From: Stenotrophomonas sp. BIGb0135 | Lineage (GTDB): Bacteria; Pseudomonadota; Gammaproteobacteria; Xanthomonadales; Xanthomonadaceae | Length of the DNA: 64,000 nt | Assembly: GCF_024810105.1 (NCBI RefSeq) | Contig: NZ_JANUDX010000001.1 | Span: forward strand, 868,001-932,000 | Reading direction: 5' to 3' | Shown here: piece after piece, positions 1 through 8,225 of the stretch | Numbering within the stretch: the stretch's first letter is position 1 | Layout of the letters: each line of letters begins with the position of its first letter | Notes under the pieces: model-generated | Databases searched by the model: none | What the model was told of the DNA's origin: nothing | The model's input: only the letters and a program-made list of their open reading frames with translations | Program-made: the position numbers and the translations under genes

Positions 1-134
1 TTGGCAAAGACGATGGCAACCATCGCTACCGCCACCGCGCCGCCCCACAGGGCCATTCGCCGCTTCCAGCCATCTGCCGACAGGGCTGCCCGCAGCCCGC
101 TTTGTGGGGGATCAGGTAAGGACATGGGCGTCAT
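1..134 (-). CDS. N-terminus of a probable ClC-family chloride channel (partial)
   Basis: Only the first ~44 codons are inside the window; the gene runs off the left edge. The visible protein has a Pro/Ser-rich start, then a basic WKRR patch, then a hydrophobic stretch (LWGGAVAVAMVAIVFAK) that would open a first membrane helix. The basic-then-WGGA pattern is typical of ClC chloride channel/antiporter N-termini, but that is recognition from a short piece. The start at 134 follows an AGGAGG motif only 3 bases upstream. An in-frame ATG at 125 lies 12 bases from the same motif and is equally possible. Confidence 0.45.
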   Translation of the reverse strand, partial: MTPMSLPDPPQSGLRAALSADGWKRRMALWGGAVAVAMVAIVFA

Positions 135-231
135 TGTCCTCCTCTCGCATGTGCCGGGATAGTGTCTCGTCCTACCTCAGCGACGACTTTCGGGCGCGCG
201 CCATGACCTGCCGCTGCGTCAGAATCACCCT

Positions 232-1428
232 TTACGGCAGCGTAGCGTTCGGCATCTGGAACGTGAACAATGTCCCAGCGGCCTCATTCGACTGCACACT
301 CAGTGTGCCGCCATGGGACCTCGCAATTTCCGATGCGATGTAAATGCCAAGACCGAGACCCGGTCGCGGGCGCTCGCCCTTTTCGCGCGAAAACGGGCTG
401 AAAATAGTGTCCATGCTGCTGGACGGAATGACGCCAGCGTTGTGCACCTCCAGGATGAACCCATTGGACGCGCAGTGAACGTTCAACGTGATGGGGGACG
501 AACGTTCGCCATGCTGGGCCGCGTTTGTCAGCAGATTGGCCAGCAGTTGTGAAAGCCTGCTGGGGTCGCAGACCACAGTCCCTTCAAGCCGTATCTGAAC
601 CTGGATATCCTGGCACCCAGTGGCGATGGCGACCTCGTCCACGACCCGTTTCAGCTCCGCGTCCAGCGTGCTGGTTGCCTGCAGCGAGATGGGAATGCCG
701 CCGCCCAGGCGCCCTCTGGCGAAATCAAGCACGTCGTTGATCAGCCCGTCCATCCTGGTCACGCCTGACGCGATGTGCGCGAGCATGCGATGCTGACGCT
801 CGGAATTCGCGTCAATGCCCAGCGAGTCTGCGGCGATGCTGATCGCCTGGAGAGGGCTGCGCAGGTCGTGTCCCAGAACCGCGATGAACTGATCGCGCAA
901 GTCGGCAGCGCGGTGCGCATCGGAGAGTGCACTCTCGGCCTGCAGCAGGCGATCTTCCTTGTCCAGGTAGTTTCCAATCAGCTCGGCAAGCAACTCCATC
1001 GACCGCTGGACATGGGCTTCGTCGAAGTTGCCTGGCGCCGAGTCGATGGCGCACAGCGTGCCGAAGAAGGTCCCGTCCGGCCGATGGATGGGAACGGACG
1101 CGTAGCTCTCAAGCCCGTAGATCCGGGGCGTGTGATGCGTGGAGTAAAGCGGGTGTGCGCTCGCATTCGCGAATACGACGGAGGTCGCGGACTGCCTGAT
1201 TTCGTCGCAGATGGTGGTTTCGAGCACCAGTTGGCCACCTGGAACCAGCCCGAAACCCAGGGTGTCGAGTGTGGCGCACGCCGTCCAGGTTATCTCGGTC
1301 ACGCGGGCAATAGCGGCGAATCGCGAACCCGTGATGTGGGCTACGGTTTCGAGGATTCGCGGCACCGCCTGGATTCGACCGATCTCAGCGATGTCGTTCA
1401 GCAGATCAGGGTCGGTCAGGGTGTCCAT
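232..1428 (-). CDS. GAF-domain sensor histidine kinase
   Basis: A 398-residue soluble histidine kinase with no membrane segment. The first ~165 residues form a GAF-type sensor domain (TGSRFAAIARV, then STHHTPRIYGLESYASVP and FFGTLCAIDS). A short linker helix leads to the HisKA dimerisation domain with the phospho-acceptor His in VLGHDLRSPLQ. The HATPase domain shows an N box (LLANLLTNAAQHGE) and a G box (GLGLGIYIASEIARSHGG). A frame stays open upstream to 1650, but the family normally begins near MDTLTDP, so 1428 was chosen even though no clear Shine-Dalgarno precedes it. No response regulator lies beside it, so its partner is unknown. The GAF fold suggests light, redox or small-ligand sensing, which the sequence does not settle. 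Confidence 0.85.
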   Translation of the reverse strand: MDTLTDPDLLNDIAEIGRIQAVPRILETVAHITGSRFAAIARVTEITWTACATLDTLGFGLVPGGQLVLETTICDEIRQSATSVVFANASAHPLYSTHHTPRIYGLESYASVPIHRPDGTFFGTLCAIDSAPGNFDEAHVQRSMELLAELIGNYLDKEDRLLQAESALSDAHRAADLRDQFIAVLGHDLRSPLQAISIAADSLGIDANSERQHRMLAHIASGVTRMDGLINDVLDFARGRLGGGIPISLQATSTLDAELKRVVDEVAIATGCQDIQVQIRLEGTVVCDPSRLSQLLANLLTNAAQHGERSSPITLNVHCASNGFILEVHNAGVIPSSSMDTIFSPFSREKGERPRPGLGLGIYIASEIARSHGGTLSVQSNEAAGTLFTFQMPNATLP

Positions 1429-1832
1429 GCGTGAGGGGTTGGGTCGGTGGCGCATTATCTCATGGGGGGAACCCGTGCGTTGGCAGGTCCGCAGGCGTGC
1501 GGGCCAGTCGGGCTGGGCACTCAGGGCCCGGTGGGTGTCCCGACGGAGGCAAACGAGCCTTTCGTCGATACAGGGCCGTGAGCAAGGCAGCCACTGGGGG
1601 GCGACATCCAGTGGCTGATTGAACGAGGCTCGCTTCGCGTGGCAACCCACGGCCGCTTGCGCAGTTCAGCCAGGTGCTGTGACAAGGCCGGTTGTCGACT
1701 GCCGGTAGCCGCCTCCGGGCCGCCCACGGCCGACTCACCTCGACACAGCGGACAAAGAAGAACAGGCGCATCGGTGTCGCCATGCAGCAGGGCAGCTCGG
1801 CGACGCCAGCGGCCCTACCCGTCATTGCGTGG
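1429..1832. other. Intergenic stretch, no supported gene
   Basis: About 400 bases lie between the histidine kinase and the MBL-fold gene. The open frames here are Arg/Pro/Ser-rich and resemble no family. The stretch should hold the kinase promoter, but I see no convincing -35/-10 pair. Confidence 0.4.
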
Positions 1833-2690
1833 CTAGCGCCGGTCTTCGTACCTGATGCCGAACCCGTTTCCCACGCGGTGGATGCGTGCGAAGCCAAGCT
1901 CCCCCAGGTGCATGCCGGCGACCATCAGCCCATCGGCGCTGACAACATCCAGAAGCCGTGAGCGTGTGGCGGCCGCCAGCAGCGGGTCCTGGTCGAATGC
2001 GATGGATACCGCGGGGCGGGCTATCTGGATATGCGGAAAATGCACGATATCGCCCCAGATCAACGCGCTTCGCCCGTCCGACTCGATGCGGTAGCCCACG
2101 TGCCCTGCGCTATGCCCGGGTAGCGGCAGCATGTGGATGCCCGGCAGCACCTCGCCCTCCTCCGCGACCCGAAGATGGTGGCGATACCGGGCGACGACCT
2201 GGCGTGCCAGCAGGAAGTTGCCGCGTGCGCGCGCGTTGCTCCGCGCAAGGTGGGCATCGTCCTCCCAGAAGGCCAACTCGCGTGGGTGGATCAACAGCTC
2301 CGCGTTGGCGAAGACCGCCCCGCCCTGCGCGTCGAGCAGGCCGCCGACATGGTCAGGATGGGCATGCGTCAGCAGCACGGCATCCACCTCGGCAGGCTGC
2401 ACACCCGCCCGCGCGAGGTTGGCCGTCAGCTGCCCACCCCATCCCTTGACGCCGCCAGCGCCGGCATCGATGAGCATCGTGCGGCCCTGCCCGCGCACGA
2501 GATAGGCGTTGATGTGGATCGACGCCGGATCGTGCACACCTGCGCGTGCCTGCAGCTGGAGGGCATCGGCCGGATCGATGTGGGAAAGGAGCTCCAGGCT
2601 GGCAGGCAGGTGGCCATCACCGAGGGCCTGGATGAAAAAGTCGCCCGTCTGCTGCGCAGGCAGGGCCGGTCCAGGCAGGGGTGTATTCAT
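1833..2690 (-). CDS. MBL-fold metallo-hydrolase
   Basis: A 285-residue metallo-beta-lactamase-fold hydrolase. The dinuclear-metal motif THAHPDH is at residues 108-114. Further ligands are in PGHSAGH (191-197), GDIVH (213-217) and AGMHLGE near residue 260. No signal peptide is evident, so it is probably cytoplasmic. Members of this lactonase/quorum-quenching-like subgroup hydrolyse lactones or thioesters, but the substrate cannot be read from the motifs. It is the last gene of a leftward operon, 6 bases after the tautomerase-like gene, and the operon is divergent from a LysR regulator. Confidence 0.85.
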   Translation of the reverse strand: MNTPLPGPALPAQQTGDFFIQALGDGHLPASLELLSHIDPADALQLQARAGVHDPASIHINAYLVRGQGRTMLIDAGAGGVKGWGGQLTANLARAGVQPAEVDAVLLTHAHPDHVGGLLDAQGGAVFANAELLIHPRELAFWEDDAHLARSNARARGNFLLARQVVARYRHHLRVAEEGEVLPGIHMLPLPGHSAGHVGYRIESDGRSALIWGDIVHFPHIQIARPAVSIAFDQDPLLAAATRSRLLDVVSADGLMVAGMHLGELGFARIHRVGNGFGIRYEDRR

Positions 2691-2696
2691 GGTCGG

Positions 2697-3026
2697 TCAT
2701 CCGTTCCGGGCGTGCAGTGACGCGGGGGTGCAGCCAAAGCAACGGATACGCGCCGCCATCCCTGCATGCTGTTGGATCGCCAGCGCGAGCTGACGCATGA
2801 ATTCGTCCATGAGCGCTGGCGTTCTCGTCGGCGAAAGACGGAAGGTCAGTTCCGCGGACGCCGGGTAGCCGCGCCCGTGACGCGCGCCCAGGTACTGGAT
2901 GTGCACGTTGTCCAGGGCCGCCCCAAGCAGGTCGGTACACAACTGCGTGCATCGTTCGGTGAGCGCCGCCAGATGGGTGTGCGCCGGCATGCGTTGCTCG
3001 GTGAAGTAGATCGTCAGCCCGGGCAT
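2697..3026 (-). CDS. Tautomerase-like small protein
   Basis: A 109-residue protein starting Met-Pro-Gly-Leu-Thr-Ile-Tyr. In the 4-oxalocrotonate tautomerase superfamily the Pro after Met becomes the catalytic N-terminal proline. The remainder (LTFRLSPTRTPALMDEFM, then a helix) is compatible with a beta-alpha-beta tautomerase fold. The ATG sits one base after the TGA of the upstream gene, so translation is probably coupled. An upstream in-frame ATG at 3059 would overlap that gene by over 30 bases and would lose the N-terminal proline. Family assignment is moderate; substrate unknown. Confidence 0.6.
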   Translation of the reverse strand: MPGLTIYFTEQRMPAHTHLAALTERCTQLCTDLLGAALDNVHIQYLGARHGRGYPASAELTFRLSPTRTPALMDEFMRQLALAIQQHAGMAARIRCFGCTPASLHARNG

Positions 3027-3027
3027 G

Positions 3028-3579
3028 TCAGCGCGGCTCCAGTGCACGGGGTGCAGCACCCTGCGGGCTGTTCAGCTGCCCGGTCAGGGGCACATAGGCG
3101 TGCACGCCCTCGGGCAGGGTATCCACTCCCGGCGCTCCCGCCTGCGCAACCGATGCCAGCCAGAGTCGTGCAGGCGTGCGGTCCAGGGCAACGGCATGCA
3201 GTGCCTGCGAGGTGATCCCCATCGCCGTCAGCGGGCCCGGCCCCGCGTGGCTCACCAGCAGATACCCGCCCGGTTCGATGGCCGGCGCCCGGGCCGGGCT
3301 GTCGTACAGAGTGCGGCGCCACTGGGTGATGTGCCGCTGCCAGCGCGCGAAATTGCCACCGCCCTTCCGGGCGTACTCCTCGCCCAGCAGAACCTCAAGG
3401 CCGTCGATCGTGTGCAGGGCGAGGTAAGCGGGGCAGCCGGGACCGCATGCCTTGAAGCGTTGCGAGGTGTGGAAGCCGCGCACGGAAATGAGTGCGGGCA
3501 GTTTCTGCAGGCTGTAGAAGTGGTTCCACTCCGCCTCACTGGCAGGATCGGCAAAGTTGCATTCGACGGCGTAGATCAT
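3028..3579 (-). CDS. Conserved hypothetical protein, possible dimeric alpha/beta barrel
   Basis: A 183-residue protein beginning MIYAVECNFADP. The N-terminal half (EWNHFYSLQKLPALISVRGF followed by QRFKA) has the strand-helix-strand pattern of EthD/DUF4286-like ferredoxin-fold proteins, which often bind small aromatics or heme. No catalytic motif can be named. It is the first gene of the three-gene operon that ends with the MBL hydrolase and is divergently opposed to the LysR gene at 3712, whose product may control it. Together the genes suggest a small catabolic or detoxification pathway. Confidence 0.65.
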   Translation of the reverse strand: MIYAVECNFADPASEAEWNHFYSLQKLPALISVRGFHTSQRFKACGPGCPAYLALHTIDGLEVLLGEEYARKGGGNFARWQRHITQWRRTLYDSPARAPAIEPGGYLLVSHAGPGPLTAMGITSQALHAVALDRTPARLWLASVAQAGAPGVDTLPEGVHAYVPLTGQLNSPQGAAPRALEPR

Positions 3580-3681
3580 GGACGTGCTCTCCTGGCCCGG
3601 GCGCGGCGCCCGGCCCTCATTGACGTTCCATCATGCTAGGCCTGCCTTTTCAGGCGCAAAAGCGATAAATCGGTATGCTTC

Positions 3682-3698
3682 CGTGACACAACGTCACG
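3682..3698. promoter_or_regulatory. Perfect inverted repeat with LysR-box (T-N11-A) geometry
   Basis: In the 132-base gap between the divergent operon and the LysR gene, CGTGAC and GTCACG form perfect 6-base arms around a 5-base spacer (ACAAC). T at 3684 and A at 3696 give the T-N11-A spacing of LysR-family operators. The repeat ends 13 bases before the LysR start, which suits autoregulation plus control of the divergent operon. Confidence 0.6.
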
Positions 3699-3711
3699 CT
3701 GGACGCCCTTC

Positions 3712-4617
3712 ATGCGCAGAAAAATCCCCAGCAGCGCCGCCCTGACCGCCTTCGAAGCGGCTGCCCGCCATGGCAGCTTCGCGCGGGCCGCGGAAGAGCT
3801 TTCGCTGACCGAAGGCGCCATCAGCCGCCAGATCGGCAGGCTGGAGTCGTTCCTGGGGGTCGCGCTGTTCGAACGCATCGGCAATCGTGTCCGCCTGCTG
3901 CCTAATGGCGCGCGCTACGCCGGCCAGGTCCGTGAGCTGCTGGACCGGCTGGACCGGGACAGCCAATACCTGATGGGCCAGCCGGAGAACGCCGCGAGCT
4001 TGGACATCGCCGTTACACCGACGTTCGCGATGCGCTGGCTCATCCCCCGCCTGGCCGGTTTTAGCCGATTGCATCCCAACATCACCGTGCATCTGTCCGA
4101 GCGCACCGAACCGTTTGCGTTGGCAGGAAGCGGGGTCGATGCCGCCGTGCACTTCGAGCATCCAGCGTGGGCGGGCATGCGGACCTATCCGCTGCTGCAG
4201 GAAGTGCTTTTGCCAGTTTGCCACCCATCGCTGCTCGGCGGGCGCAAGCGCTTGCCCGCATTGGACACGCTGCCGCGTCTGCACAGGCGGCACAGCCCTG
4301 ACGCCTGGCAGCGCTATGCCGAGGAGACAGGCGTGCTCCTCACCAATCCCGCGGTAGGCGCGCGCTACGACCTGCACGCGATGCTGATCGAGGCGGCGCT
4401 GGCCGGCTTGGGCGTCGCCCTGGTGCCGCGCCTGTACGTGGAGGCGGAGCTGGAACAGGGGCGCCTGGTCGCGCCGTGGGCCCACCCCACGCGCGTATCA
4501 AAGACCTTCTGTCTGGTACTGCCCGAGCCAATCGGCCTGACCGCCGGCCCGGTGCAGGTGTTTGCGCACTGGCTGCTGGACGTGGCGGGCAAGCCGGGCG
4601 CCGACCGGGAGGCCTGA
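3712..4617 (+). CDS. LysR-family transcriptional regulator, GcvA-like
   Basis: A 301-residue LysR-type regulator. The winged helix-turn-helix occupies about residues 8-66 (ALTAFEAAARHGSFARAAEE, then LTEGAISRQIGRLE). The periplasmic-binding-like effector domain follows from about 95. The SSAALTAFEAAARHGSF start and TFAMRWLIPRL segment are typical of the GcvA-like subgroup. It is divergent from the operon ending with the MBL hydrolase and has a T-N11-A palindrome just upstream. The effector is unknown, though a metabolite of the neighbouring enzymes is the natural guess. Confidence 0.9.
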   Translation: MRRKIPSSAALTAFEAAARHGSFARAAEELSLTEGAISRQIGRLESFLGVALFERIGNRVRLLPNGARYAGQVRELLDRLDRDSQYLMGQPENAASLDIAVTPTFAMRWLIPRLAGFSRLHPNITVHLSERTEPFALAGSGVDAAVHFEHPAWAGMRTYPLLQEVLLPVCHPSLLGGRKRLPALDTLPRLHRRHSPDAWQRYAEETGVLLTNPAVGARYDLHAMLIEAALAGLGVALVPRLYVEAELEQGRLVAPWAHPTRVSKTFCLVLPEPIGLTAGPVQVFAHWLLDVAGKPGADREA

Positions 4618-4682
4618 GCGGCCCTGCAGCGCGTGGCCTGCAGCGCAGGGAGAGCGCGGCGTCGCGCTCGGCCAACCAGCTC

Positions 4683-5441
4683 TCAATGGCGTCCGGAGCG
4701 CTCCCGCTTTCCATCCTCGTGCTGCGCCGTCGCGCGGCTCTGCGCGAACTCCGGGAAGATCTCTGCCATCGACGCGTTGTCCGGCAGAACGTAGAACACA
4801 CCACCGCGTTCGAACGTCGACCGCACGACGCGCTCGTAGAACTCCGAGGACACGTTGATGCAGCCATGGGTGACGCGGTTGTCATCCGGCGTGGGCGACG
4901 CGAGGCGTTCGGCGCGCTTCTCTGCCGGCGTGCCGGGCGGCGTCGGGTGGATGGACACGGCGGAATCGTAGTCCACCCACAGCACGCGGCCGGCATCGAT
5001 GGAGGGGCCATAGCCGCCGACGAAACGACCGGCCGGTGTAGTGCGATCGCGCCCGGGAATCTCGCGCAGCGCGAGGCCGGCAACGCCCGGGGCGGAATGG
5101 TCGCCGGTAGCCGAGCCGAACAGCGCGGGTGCTGCGCCGCGAAGCTTGCCATCACCGCCAAACACCAGGATCTGTGCAGCGGCCTTGTCCATGACCGCGA
5201 ACGGGTAGCCCTGGCTGTCCTTGCTGGCCACTACCCAGCCGGCCAGTTCGATCACGGTATCGGACACGTCCTGGCCCTGCGGAAGCTCATCGACGGCGGC
5301 GACCGGTTGCGTGGCGTTGTCTGCCGCGCTGGCCGCACCGACGCTGGTCAATGCCAGCGCCAGGGCCAGCGCAGCATGGCGTGCAATGTAAGAGTGCGTA
5401 CGGATGGGAAGGGTCCTCGGAATGAAGCGCGTGCGGCTCAC
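4683..5441 (-). CDS. L,D-transpeptidase (YkuD family), exported
   Basis: A 252-residue exported protein. Residues 1-40 form a long signal peptide with a hydrophobic core (AALALALALTSVGAASA). The YkuD catalytic signature THGCINVSS is at 191-199, with Cys194 as nucleophile and His192 plus His165 nearby. Such enzymes form 3-3 crosslinks in peptidoglycan or attach lipoproteins to it. The start is a GTG; no ATG is available before the signal peptide. It lies directly downstream of an Lpp-like lipoprotein gene on the same strand, with a strong hairpin between them. Confidence 0.85.
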   Translation of the reverse strand: MSRTRFIPRTLPIRTHSYIARHAALALALALTSVGAASAADNATQPVAAVDELPQGQDVSDTVIELAGWVVASKDSQGYPFAVMDKAAAQILVFGGDGKLRGAAPALFGSATGDHSAPGVAGLALREIPGRDRTTPAGRFVGGYGPSIDAGRVLWVDYDSAVSIHPTPPGTPAEKRAERLASPTPDDNRVTHGCINVSSEFYERVVRSTFERGGVFYVLPDNASMAEIFPEFAQSRATAQHEDGKRERSGRH

Positions 5442-5475
5442 GGGGACCAGTGGCCAGAAGCGGCCACCGGTCCCC
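5442..5475 (-). terminator. Long hairpin between lipoprotein and L,D-transpeptidase genes
   Basis: GGGGACC-A-GTGGCC pairs with GGCCAC-C-GGTCCCC: 13 base pairs with one A/C mismatch around a 6-base loop. It lies just after the lipoprotein gene and abuts the GTG start of the transpeptidase. There is no U-tract, so it may act as an mRNA stabiliser or partial terminator. Confidence 0.5.
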
Positions 5476-5510
5476 GATTCAAGCGTTTCTCACAGGTGGG
5501 GCAGGAGCGA

Positions 5511-5780
5511 TCAACCGCGCGGCTTGCGTCGCGGGGCCTGTTCGAGCTGCTGGACGCGGCCTTCGATCTGATCCAGACGCTGGTTGGCCTGTTGGGCGGA
5601 CTGATTGGCGGACTCGGCGCTCTGGGCGGCGCCCTGCACCTTCACATCGAGCTGGTCGAGGCGTGAGTTGATCGTTGCAAATTCGTCTTTGTAGGTGGCG
5701 CAGGAGCTGAGTCCGACGGCGACGACAATCGCCACACCGAAACTACGAGCCATCGTCAAATGCTGCTTGTTAAGGGACAT
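5511..5780 (-). CDS. Lpp-like alanine-zipper outer-membrane lipoprotein
   Basis: An 89-residue lipoprotein. The signal peptide ends in the lipobox LSSC, leaving a lipid-modified Cys near residue 27. The mature part is a heptad coiled coil (INSRLDQLDVKVQ, Ala/Ser/Gln-rich middle, QRLDQIEGRVQQLEQ) like the Lpp/Lpp-like trimerising alanine zipper. It ends RRKPRG rather than in the terminal Lys that E. coli Lpp uses for attachment to peptidoglycan. A very strong Shine-Dalgarno (AAGGAGG) lies about 7 bases before the ATG, consistent with abundant expression. The next gene encodes an L,D-transpeptidase. Confidence 0.85.
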   Translation of the reverse strand: MSLNKQHLTMARSFGVAIVVAVGLSSCATYKDEFATINSRLDQLDVKVQGAAQSAESANQSAQQANQRLDQIEGRVQQLEQAPRRKPRG

Positions 5781-6052
5781 TGCACACCCTCCTTTCGTCT
5801 GGGGTCTCCGGAATATAGCCGGCTTTTCGCCCGAGTCAGGAAACGCTTTCAGCTACAGTTGGAGGAAGTAGAGGGGGCGTGAAGGACGCGAAATCCGCCG
5901 TGACGGAGCCTGAATACGCGGGTGCTGCGCGACCCGCCGCGAACGTCCATTGCGGCTGATTTCGGCCAGATGGGTCGCTGGCGGTGACCCTGCCAGACTG
6001 CCTCGTCTGTCACTCTCTTCGATCCCCACCTGCGCGCTGATCCGGGCCACCC

Positions 6053-6457
6053 ATGAAAAACCCACGCGCTTCAGCCACCCAGTCAGATACGGCGCGCGGA
6101 CCGACGCCGCCGGGTCTGTTCGCCGCGTTGCGGGATCTGCTGCTGCCGTACAAGGATCATCTTGTCGTCGTGCACGACGACGACGCGCACTTCTACGCCA
6201 ACGGCATGCACGCCGCCGCCAACGGCAAGGCGCAGTTCTTTGCCGCGGTAAAGATGTCCGGCAGCAGGTGTGCATTCCACTTCATGCCCGTCTACGACTT
6301 CCCCGAGCTGCTGGTGGATATCAGCCCGCTTCTGAAGAAACACATGCACGGGAAATCCTGCTTCAACATGACGGTCAATGACCCGGTCCTGCTGGACGAA
6401 CTGCGGTTGCTCGTCGCACAGGGCGTGCATCGCTACACGGCGGCCGGCAAGCTCTGA
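6053..6457 (+). CDS. Conserved hypothetical protein
   Basis: A 134-residue cytoplasmic protein. After a Ser/Thr/Pro-rich first 20 residues it shows a compact domain: LLPYKDHLVVVHDDD, then FFAAVKMSGSRCAFHFMPVYDFPELL, then SPLLKKHMHGKSCFNM. Phe/Lys/Gly-rich strands of this kind occur in small DUF1801-like proteins, but I cannot name a function. No clear ribosome-binding site precedes the ATG. It converges on the S41 peptidase gene. Confidence 0.6.
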   Translation: MKNPRASATQSDTARGPTPPGLFAALRDLLLPYKDHLVVVHDDDAHFYANGMHAAANGKAQFFAAVKMSGSRCAFHFMPVYDFPELLVDISPLLKKHMHGKSCFNMTVNDPVLLDELRLLVAQGVHRYTAAGKL

Positions 6458-6543
6458 GTGCGCAGGCGCGCGCTACGGCGGGCGACGTGGACGCACCTGC
6501 CCTCCCCTGACCCATCAGGAGCGCACCGTGCCGCGTTATTGGA

Positions 6544-7875
6544 TCAAGGCATTGAACGCAGCCATGCTGCCGCTGCCTCGATGGCGTCCTGATCGCTGGG
6601 CACAGGCTGCTCGGGCTGTATGCCATGTGGGTAGGCCACACCCGAGCGATCGAGCATCATCGCCCTGGTCAGCCGCAGGGCGCCGCCATCCGGGAGCGGA
6701 TAGCCGCGGTTGGCAGTGGCAAGACCCGCGGTCGGCTGCCCGAAGAAGCGGGTGCCCGGACGGGCCCTGAACGACACGGCCACCGCCTCGCCGGAGCTCC
6801 CCGTCTTCGGCCCCACCAGCACTGCCACACGATGGTGGGCAAGGTCGGCTCCGCACGCCTTGGGCGCGCGGGCGCGCCACGATGTCGCCACCCCGTTGCG
6901 ATCGCGGAATGCACCGACCTCGCCATCGCCCAGCAGCGCGTGCACGCCGCTGAGCATGGGCCACATGTTGCCGCCGGTGTTCTGGCGAAGATCGAGGATC
7001 CAGCCCTTGGTGGACGTTGGGGCCAGCCGCGCGATCTGCTCGCATAGTCCGGTCGCGAAGGCTTCACCGGCGGCTGCATCGGTTCCGCGCAGGCCGGGCA
7101 CCAGTACGTAGCCGAGGTCCTGCATCGGCCTCACCTCGATGGCCCGCGTCGCCACGGCTCGTTGGCGGTATGCCAAGGCTTCGTTGGGAGACTGGAGGAA
7201 GCTGTGGCGATCTGCCAGCGCGTCCAGGACCTTGCGTATCCTGCCGTACGCCTCCTGGGCGGGACGTTGTTTCAGCTCCGGCGTCAGCTGCGCCTGCTGC
7301 ACGGTCGGCCAGTCAACCTTGTCGGCGTTCAAGGCGTTGGCGCGAATCGTGGCAAGGGCATACGCGACCACGTCATAGGCCGATACGCCGCCCGACGGCG
7401 CATCCTGCGCCGTCAGCGTGAGATGCTCGACTGCGACACGCCCGGGGCTGTTCAGGGTGGCCCCCAGCTTGAGATGGGTCGTTCCCGAAGGGATATAGAG
7501 CCGCAGTTCCCTCGCTTGTGCGCCGTCAGCCAGATGCACCGGCTCGTTCCCCGAACTCGCGAAGGCCAAACGCCCTGTCGGGCCATCCGCACGGATCCAG
7601 AGCGTGGCGATGCCGGCGCCATCGGTTACCTGCACGCTGCCGGCCAGGCGCGCCTCCCGCCCCTGGAACGGACCGGCGTCCAGCGAGGTGATGGCGCCGA
7701 CGAATGCCTTATCACCGGTGGATTCGGCCGACAGGGTGATGGCGCCGCCGCGCGTTTCCAGGATGTCGCCCGCACCGCGGGTGACCGAGAGTGGGCTGGT
7801 GCCCGTCCAGACGGTGTCCGCTGACGCGCCACTGCTGAGCAGCGCAAGAAGGAGAAACATCGCGGTGCGGGGCAT
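6544..7875 (-). CDS. S41-family serine peptidase, exported, PDZ domain not apparent
   Basis: A 443-residue protein with a signal peptide (MFLLLALLSSGASA). The first half is a beta-rich domain (about residues 20-160) resembling extra N-terminal modules of S41 peptidases. The tail-specific protease core covers about 185-440, with GWILDLRQNTGG and the catalytic Ser in KTGSSGEAVAVSF near residue 360. No clear PDZ region separates the two. The ATG at 7875 lies 8 bases after AAGGA; a TTG two codons upstream is less likely. Probably a periplasmic hydrolase acting on protein C-termini or peptides. Confidence 0.8.
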   Translation of the reverse strand: MPRTAMFLLLALLSSGASADTVWTGTSPLSVTRGAGDILETRGGAITLSAESTGDKAFVGAITSLDAGPFQGREARLAGSVQVTDGAGIATLWIRADGPTGRLAFASSGNEPVHLADGAQARELRLYIPSGTTHLKLGATLNSPGRVAVEHLTLTAQDAPSGGVSAYDVVAYALATIRANALNADKVDWPTVQQAQLTPELKQRPAQEAYGRIRKVLDALADRHSFLQSPNEALAYRQRAVATRAIEVRPMQDLGYVLVPGLRGTDAAAGEAFATGLCEQIARLAPTSTKGWILDLRQNTGGNMWPMLSGVHALLGDGEVGAFRDRNGVATSWRARAPKACGADLAHHRVAVLVGPKTGSSGEAVAVSFRARPGTRFFGQPTAGLATANRGYPLPDGGALRLTRAMMLDRSGVAYPHGIQPEQPVPSDQDAIEAAAAWLRSMP

Positions 7876-8225
7876 GGGCAACGTCCTTGTCCGGGTTGAG
7901 AAACCATCCTTGGTTCACCTGTACGGCCGTCGACATCCCGACATCCGCAGGGGAGCGGGTCTTTCGGATCACGACGATTCCGAGGATGTCACTCGGTGCC
8001 AGGCAGCGTGGAATGTACCGTCTGCGCATGCGTGCTTCAACCGCGACTGCCGCGCGGAAAAACCGGCATCGGGATCGAGCGCGTACATCAGTGGCGAGGA
8101 TGTTCGGAACAGCACGCCCTCCTGCGTGTCGCAACGATCGAATGCGGCGTCGCGCAGCCGCGCACGATCGACGCGGCTGTCGAACTCGGGGCCAGGATAG
8201 TTGGCCATGGCCGGCCAACCCTCCC
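7876..8225. other. Intergenic stretch with one weak open frame
   Basis: About 350 bases separate the S41 gene from cydC. A minus-strand frame (7969-8208, 79 codons, starting MANYPGPEFD) lies 17 bases after the cydC stop. It resembles no family I recognise and has no clear ribosome-binding site. It may be a small gene or a remnant; I see nothing else here. Confidence 0.3.

Noticed and set aside
7969..8208. A 79-codon minus-strand frame after cydC
   Set aside because: No ribosome-binding site and no recognisable family; too weak to call as a gene.
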